A DNA stretch of 64,000 bases from Nocardioides panaciterrulae (GTDB taxonomy: Bacteria > Actinomycetota > Actinomycetes > Propionibacteriales > Nocardioidaceae), in assembly GCF_013409645.1 (NCBI RefSeq), contig NZ_JACCBG010000001.1, forward strand, positions 2,044,001 through 2,108,000. Direction: 5' to 3'. The translations under genes were made by a program, and so were the position numbers. Positions 60,101 through 64,000 of the stretch are shown piece by piece (the first letter of the stretch is position 1; each line of letters opens with the position of its first letter). The notes under the pieces were generated by a model, which made no database searches, had not been told where the DNA came from, and worked only from the letters and a program-made list of their open reading frames with translations.

Positions 60101-60301
60101 CTGGCCACCTCCAAACTGTTCTAGGCCCCCGTTGACATGTCCGAGACGGACCGGCGGGGCGATGACTCGGGTTCAGTACCCGGCCGTGGGCGTCTCAACC
60201 CGTTCAACGGTAGTGCGGCCCGGAAGATTCCGACAATCGGGCAGATGACCGCTCTCACAGCGGCTCGGAGTGGCTCGGCGTGCGGTTCGGTGGGCCGACC
60301 C

Positions 60302-61675
60302 TCACACGACGTGGGGGACCCGGTTGCCCGCCTCGGTGATGCCGCGCCTGGTGTCGACGAGCAGCAGGAAGCCCAGCCCGACCACGAACAGCACCATCAG
60401 CGCCAGCAGCGCGGGACGGTAGGAGTCGGTCCACTGGTGGACCAGGCCGAAGAGCAGCGTGCCGATCCAGGACGTGCCGCGCTCGCAGGCCTGGTAGAGA
60501 CTGAAGTACTCCGCCTCGCGGCCCCGCGGGATCAGCTGGCTGTAGAAGGACCGGGACAGCGCCTGGGTGCCGCCCAGGACCACCCCGATGCTGACCGCGA
60601 GGGCCAGGAACAGCCCCAGGCTGCGCGCCGGCGTCAGGTAGCCCAGCACGACCACCCCCAGCCAGATGACCAGGCCCGCGACGATCGTGCGGTGGGTGCC
60701 GGTCCGCCGCGCCACCCGGGCGAAGACCAGCGCGCCGGCGATGCCGACGAACTGCACGACCAGGAACGCGAGCAGCACGGTGGACTTGGGGAAGTGCAGC
60801 TGCTTCTCGCCGTACACGCTGGCGGCGTAGATGACGGTCTGGATGCCGTCGTTGTAGAAGAGGTAGGCGACCAGGAACGTCAGGGTCACCGGGAACGCGC
60901 GCAGGTCGCGCAGCGTCTGCCAGAGCTGGCCGAAGCTCTGCCGGACCAGTCCACCCTGCTCGGGCACGACGTCGACGGGCGGCCGGTTGCGCACCCCGAG
61001 GTAGGGGATCAGCGTGAAGACCGCCCACCACAGGCCGGCGCTGAACAGGCTGATCCGGACGGCGAGCTCGGTGTGGTCGGCGAGCAGCGTGAGCAGCACG
61101 AAGTTGACCGCGAGCAGGATCCCGCCGCCGAGGTAGCCCAGCGCCCAGCCGCGGGAGGAGACCCGGTCGCGTTCGTCGGGCTCGGCGATCTGGCACAGGA
61201 TCGAGTCGTAGACCACCAGGCTGGCGCCGAGGAACAGCGTCGCGACCACCAGCAGCGCCGCGCCGAGGACCCAGTCGGTGCCGCCGACCAGGAACATCAG
61301 CATCGCCGCGGCCGAGCCGGCCCACGCGAAGCCGGCCATCATCGTGGTCTTGCGCGCGGAGCGGTCGGCGGCGGCGCCGACGACCGGCAGCACCAGCGCC
61401 GAGAGGATGGTCGCCGCGGTCACCAGGTAGAACACCAGCGAGCCGGGGGAGACCCCCAGGCCGAGCACCTGCAGGTGGCGGGTGCAGGACCGCTCGTCGG
61501 TGGAGGCATAGCCGCAGGCCGCGCGCTCGGCCACCGAGGTGAGGTAGGGGCTGAACAGGACCGCGGCGGTGGTGGTCACGTAGGCGCTGTTGGCCCAGTC
61601 GTACCAGTACCACGCCCGCTGCTCGCGCGCCCGGGTGAGCGGTCCGAGGTCGGCGATCCCGGGCGAGGTGGTCAC
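60302..61675 (-). CDS. MFS transporter, UMF1 (Atg22-like) family
   Basis: 457-residue permease with about twelve hydrophobic segments. REQRAWYWYDWANSAYVTTT is the UMF1 N-terminal mark, and the loop motif LPVVGAAADRSARKTTMM is retained. GTQALSRSFYSQLIPRGREAE (second-half loop) is typical. The start is the GTG at 61675, which overlaps the stop of the glycerophosphodiesterase gene (GTGA). Together they may import and break down glycerophosphodiesters, but UMF1 substrates are poorly defined. Confidence 0.9.
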   Translation of the reverse strand: MTTSPGIADLGPLTRAREQRAWYWYDWANSAYVTTTAAVLFSPYLTSVAERAACGYASTDERSCTRHLQVLGLGVSPGSLVFYLVTAATILSALVLPVVGAAADRSARKTTMMAGFAWAGSAAAMLMFLVGGTDWVLGAALLVVATLFLGASLVVYDSILCQIAEPDERDRVSSRGWALGYLGGGILLAVNFVLLTLLADHTELAVRISLFSAGLWWAVFTLIPYLGVRNRPPVDVVPEQGGLVRQSFGQLWQTLRDLRAFPVTLTFLVAYLFYNDGIQTVIYAASVYGEKQLHFPKSTVLLAFLVVQFVGIAGALVFARVARRTGTHRTIVAGLVIWLGVVVLGYLTPARSLGLFLALAVSIGVVLGGTQALSRSFYSQLIPRGREAEYFSLYQACERGTSWIGTLLFGLVHQWTDSYRPALLALMVLFVVGLGFLLLVDTRRGITEAGNRVPHVV

Positions 61676-62505
61676 GTCGGCTCCCTCCACTGGCCGCGCT
61701 CGACGAGCACGGTCTTGAGTATGTCGGTCCGGTCCGAGATCAGGCCGTCGACACCACGGTCGAGCAGGCTGCGCATCTCGTCGGGCTCGTCGACGGTCCA
61801 CACGTGCACCTGCTTGCCGGCCGCGTGAGCCCGTCGTACGAGCCCGGGGGTCACCACCGTCCAGCGGCCGCGGCGGTGGGGGACCTGCAGGGCGGCGACC
61901 CGGCCGCGGGTGAGCCGGTCGGCCAGCCGGCCGCTGGGCAGCGCGCGGAACGCGACCACCTCGAGCGGGTGCGCGGAGGTCGCGACCCGGTGGTGGGTGA
62001 GCGCGCGGAACCGGCGCAGCCGGCGCGGGGAGAAGCTCCCGACGAGCACCCGGTCCCACAGCTCGCGCTCGGCGACCAGCCGCGCGAGGGGTGCCACGGC
62101 GCCGTCGGCCTTGATGTCGATGTTGAACCGGGCGTCCGGGAACGCGTCGAGGAGCTCGGCCAGCGTGGGCACGCGCTCCTGTCCTCCGACCAGGGCCCGG
62201 CCGACCTCGGCGTGGGTCAGCTCGACGATCGCGCCCTCGCCGTCGCTGACCCGGTCGAGCGCCTGATCGTGGAAGGCGAGCAGCACCCCGTCCCGGGTCA
62301 CGTGCACGTCGGTCTCGAGGTAGCTGAAGCCCAGCTCGACGGCGTGCCGGAAGGCGGCGAGGGTGTTCTCCAGGCCCTCGATCTCCGGGTGGTAGGCCCC
62401 GCCCCGGTGGGCGAGGGCGAGCACGCCACCGCCGCGCACGGCCTGGTCGAGATAGGCGAATCCGGTCCGCGGCGGGGTCACCCTGTGAAGTATGGCGGCG
62501 CTCAC
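61672..62505 (-). CDS. Glycerophosphodiester phosphodiesterase
   Basis: 277-residue GDPD of the TIM-barrel type, which hydrolyses glycerophosphodiesters to glycerol-3-phosphate and alcohols. The signature LALAHRGGAYHPEIEGLENT holds the catalytic His and metal residues, then YLETDVHVTRDGVLLAFHD and FNIDIKADGA. No signal peptide is seen, so it is cytosolic. The start is uncertain between GTG 62505, which has GGAAGA upstream, and GTG 62481. It is coupled to the UMF1 gene downstream. Confidence 0.92.
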   Translation of the reverse strand: MSAAILHRVTPPRTGFAYLDQAVRGGGVLALAHRGGAYHPEIEGLENTLAAFRHAVELGFSYLETDVHVTRDGVLLAFHDQALDRVSDGEGAIVELTHAEVGRALVGGQERVPTLAELLDAFPDARFNIDIKADGAVAPLARLVAERELWDRVLVGSFSPRRLRRFRALTHHRVATSAHPLEVVAFRALPSGRLADRLTRGRVAALQVPHRRGRWTVVTPGLVRRAHAAGKQVHVWTVDEPDEMRSLLDRGVDGLISDRTDILKTVLVERGQWREPT

Positions 62506-62561
62506 GGCGCTGTCTTCCGGCACCCCGGCGAGGGTGCCCGGGTCCGGCACCCGGAGGGGAG

Positions 62562-62567
62562 TAGCGT
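62562..62567 (+). promoter_or_regulatory. -10 element for the zinc-ribbon gene
   Basis: TAGCGT; 7 nt to the ATG at 62575. Confidence 0.5.
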
Positions 62568-62574
62568 CGCCGCC

Positions 62575-62850
62575 ATGGACACCCTGAGCTGCCCCCGATG
62601 CGGGACCGAGATGGTCAGCCGGACCTTCACCGGCCACTCCGGCGAGGCGGAGGTCAGTCAGTGCCCCGACGGGCACGGCGTCTTCCTGTCCCGCGGCGAC
62701 CTCGGTGCGCTGATCGAGGCGGAGACCGACTGGCACCGCAACGCGGGCCAGCACACCGCCCCGATGCCGCGGATCACCCCCGACATGACCGCGCCCCCGG
62801 CCTCGCGCACCCCCGCGCGCGCCTGGGTGGAGACGCTGTTCCGCGGCTAG
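62575..62850 (+). CDS. Small zf-TFIIB-type zinc-ribbon protein
   Basis: 91 residues. MDTLSCPRCGTEMVSRTFTG and VSQCPDGHGVFLSRGDLGAL give two CxxC/CxxxH-type ligand sets (CPRC and CPDGH) as in small zf-TFIIB (DUF1428-like) proteins. The second half is proline rich. The function is unknown; zinc ribbons of this size often bind nucleic acids or other proteins. Its TAG shares the CTAG tetramer with the stop of the convergent GNAT gene. It has its own leaderless -10. Confidence 0.82.
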   Translation: MDTLSCPRCGTEMVSRTFTGHSGEAEVSQCPDGHGVFLSRGDLGALIEAETDWHRNAGQHTAPMPRITPDMTAPPASRTPARAWVETLFRG

Positions 62851-63413
62851 TCGCCCGGCGACCGCCACTCCCGCCTGAGCAGTCCGAACACCCAGGAATC
62901 CGACACCACGCCGTCGACCACGCAGTCCTCCCGCAACGTTCCCTCGCGCACGAATCCGAGCTTCTGCAGGACCCGGGCGGAGGCCAGGTTGCGGGTGTCG
63001 GTCTCGGCCTGGACGCGATTGAGGTCGAGCGTGTCGAAGGCCCACCGCAGCAACGCGTGCGCGGCCTCCGTCGCGTAGCCATGACCCCAGGCCGCGTCGT
63101 CGAGGCAGTAGCCCAGCGCCGCGCTGCGGTAGTCCGGGTTCCACCGGGTCAGGCTGCACCAGCCGACGAAGACCCCGTCGGAGACACGGTCGATGGCCAC
63201 CCGCGCCCCGGTGCCCTCGTCCGCCATCTGCAGGCAAGCCGCGAGGAAGCGCTCCGCGCGCGCAGGGTCGCTCCAGGGCGGGGCGTCCCAGTAGCGCAGC
63301 ACATGGGCGTCGCTGTGCAGCGCGAAGAGAACGTCCGCATCGTCGTCGGTGAAGGGACGCAGCCGCAGGCGCGCGGTGGGCAGCGTGGGCGTGGGCAGGG
63401 ACATGGGCGCCAT
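62847..63413 (-). CDS. GNAT-family N-acetyltransferase (RimJ/RimL type)
   Basis: 188-residue GNAT. ARLRLRPFTDDDADVLFALH opens it; the acetyl-CoA loop is within GYCLDDAAWGHGYATEAAHA, where GHGYAT is the R/Q-x-x-G-x-G/A equivalent; and NLASARVLQKLGFVREGTL is the C-terminal mark. It resembles acetyltransferases acting on ribosomal proteins or small molecules. The ATG at 63413 has GAGG a few bases upstream; ATG 63404 is also possible. The stop overlaps that of the zinc-ribbon gene. Confidence 0.9.
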   Translation of the reverse strand: MAPMSLPTPTLPTARLRLRPFTDDDADVLFALHSDAHVLRYWDAPPWSDPARAERFLAACLQMADEGTGARVAIDRVSDGVFVGWCSLTRWNPDYRSAALGYCLDDAAWGHGYATEAAHALLRWAFDTLDLNRVQAETDTRNLASARVLQKLGFVREGTLREDCVVDGVVSDSWVFGLLRREWRSPGD

Positions 63414-63486
63414 GGTGCCTCGTCGCTCCTGAGCCGGCATCCCAGTTCTCGGCGTCGAGGGTCGTGCCGGGTGTCACGATGACGTC

Positions 63487-64000
63487 ATGACCGCGCTGAA
63501 CCGCTTTCCGGAGCTCGGTGTGCCGGATCGCGCGGCCCTGGACGCTCTGCTCGACTCGCAGTGGGCGGGAGTGCTGTCCTGTGCGGTGGACGGCGAGCCG
63601 CTCGCCGTGCCGATGTTGTACGCCCGGGACGGTGACCGCATCCTGCTGCATGGTTCGACCGGGGCGGGCGCGCTTCGACACGTCGCGACCGGAGCCTCCG
63701 CCGTGCTGACCGTGTTCACCCTGGACGCGCTCGTCGTGGCCCCGACGACCTTCGAGTCGTCGGTCAACTACCGCTCTGCCACGGTCCGCGGACGGCTCGA
63801 CACGGTCGAGGACCGGGAGAGGGCGCTCGACCTGTTCAGCGACGAGATCATCCCCGGGCGGATCGACGAGGTGCGGCGCCCGAGCCGCAGGGAGCTGGCC
63901 GCCACTGAGGTGCTGTCGCTTCCCATCGCCGAGGGCAGCTGGCTCCTCAAGGTCGCGAGCGGTTGGCCGGCGACGCCTGAGGAGGCGGGCGCCGACCCGG
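63487..64000 (+). CDS. Pyridoxamine 5'-phosphate oxidase-family flavin-binding protein (partial)
   Basis: 171 codons are open to the right edge, so the C-terminus is missing. The split-barrel FMN fold shows VLSCAVDGEPLAVPMLYARD, ILLHGSTGAGALRHVATGAS, TFESSVNYRSATVRGRLDTV and LDLFSDEIIPGRIDEVR, which match the Pyridox_ox_2 / NimA-like group (COG3467). Such proteins may reduce nitroimidazoles or other substrates; the substrate is unknown. The ATG at 63487 is used, the likeliest start, with no strong ribosome site. It is divergent from the GNAT gene. Confidence 0.85.
   Translation, partial: MTALNRFPELGVPDRAALDALLDSQWAGVLSCAVDGEPLAVPMLYARDGDRILLHGSTGAGALRHVATGASAVLTVFTLDALVVAPTTFESSVNYRSATVRGRLDTVEDRERALDLFSDEIIPGRIDEVRRPSRRELAATEVLSLPIAEGSWLLKVASGWPATPEEAGADP

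Noticed and set aside
1..64000. tRNA or rRNA genes
   Set aside because: No region showed the cloverleaf or rRNA sequence marks when read by eye; a covariance-model search would be decisive.

Overview
The window looks like chromosome of a high-GC actinomycete, most likely a Nocardioides-type member of the Nocardioidaceae. This is inferred from GC-rich codon use with many GTG starts, the complete Pup-proteasome locus (arc/mpa, dop, pup, prcB, prcA, pafA, pafBC), RbpA, HelY, and separate lnt and ppm1 genes. No rRNA, tRNA or recognisable transposase gene was seen.

Region 1 (1-8.3 kb): a Liv-type ABC importer (cut by the left edge), an MFS transporter, two FCD-type GntR regulators, a CaiB-type CoA-transferase and a carboxymuconolactone-decarboxylase-family protein. 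Two copies of a TGTATACA operator connect the importer promoter with the MFS/CoA-transferase promoter. Region 2 (8.3-15.4 kb): a frameshifted LysR gene, then a translationally coupled four-gene operon (acyl-CoA dehydrogenase, CitE-type lyase, CaiB CoA-transferase, itaconyl/mesaconyl-CoA hydratase-like protein), a TetR regulator and a divergent glutaryl-CoA dehydrogenase. Together they read as a route from a short dicarboxylic acid to central metabolites. Region 3 (15.5-25 kb): a HAD phosphatase, a small secreted protein, a NarL-type two-component system and a complete five-gene peptide-type ABC importer with a strong hairpin after the binding-protein gene.

Region 4 (24.9-48 kb) is the proteasome neighbourhood: RecB-like nuclease, M50 protease, TrmI, ARC/Mpa, Dop, Pup, PrcB, PrcA, PafA, a lipoprotein FKBP, PafB, PafC, TatA, TatC, a lipid kinase, HelY, a frameshifted NAD(P)-binding gene, a 5'-3' exonuclease and an Lrp regulator. 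Four intergenic gaps hold arrays of 22-nt palindromes at an exact 41-nt period. One pair of arrays brackets a DUF559-type nuclease gene lying between prcA and pafA. Region 5 (48.1-49.4 kb): a second nuclease gene of this kind, an AbiEi-like protein, sits between 82-nt inverted repeats made of palindromes. Region 6 (49.4-56.5 kb): a lysine degradation cluster (KamA, Kdd, KamD, KamE, Kal) with an amidohydrolase inside the operon and no keto-cleavage enzyme in view. Region 7 (56.9-64 kb): Lnt, Ppm1, FxsA, RbpA, an MFS protein, a glycerophosphodiesterase, a small zinc-ribbon protein, a GNAT and a partial flavin-binding protein.

Many gene pairs share four-base ATGA or GTGA junctions. At least 13 genes carry a TANNNT hexamer ending 6-7 nt before the start codon, which suggests leaderless mRNAs. 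The best candidates for undescribed biology are the 41-nt palindrome arrays, the inverted-repeat-bounded AbiEi-like unit, and the lysine cluster with its embedded amidohydrolase.
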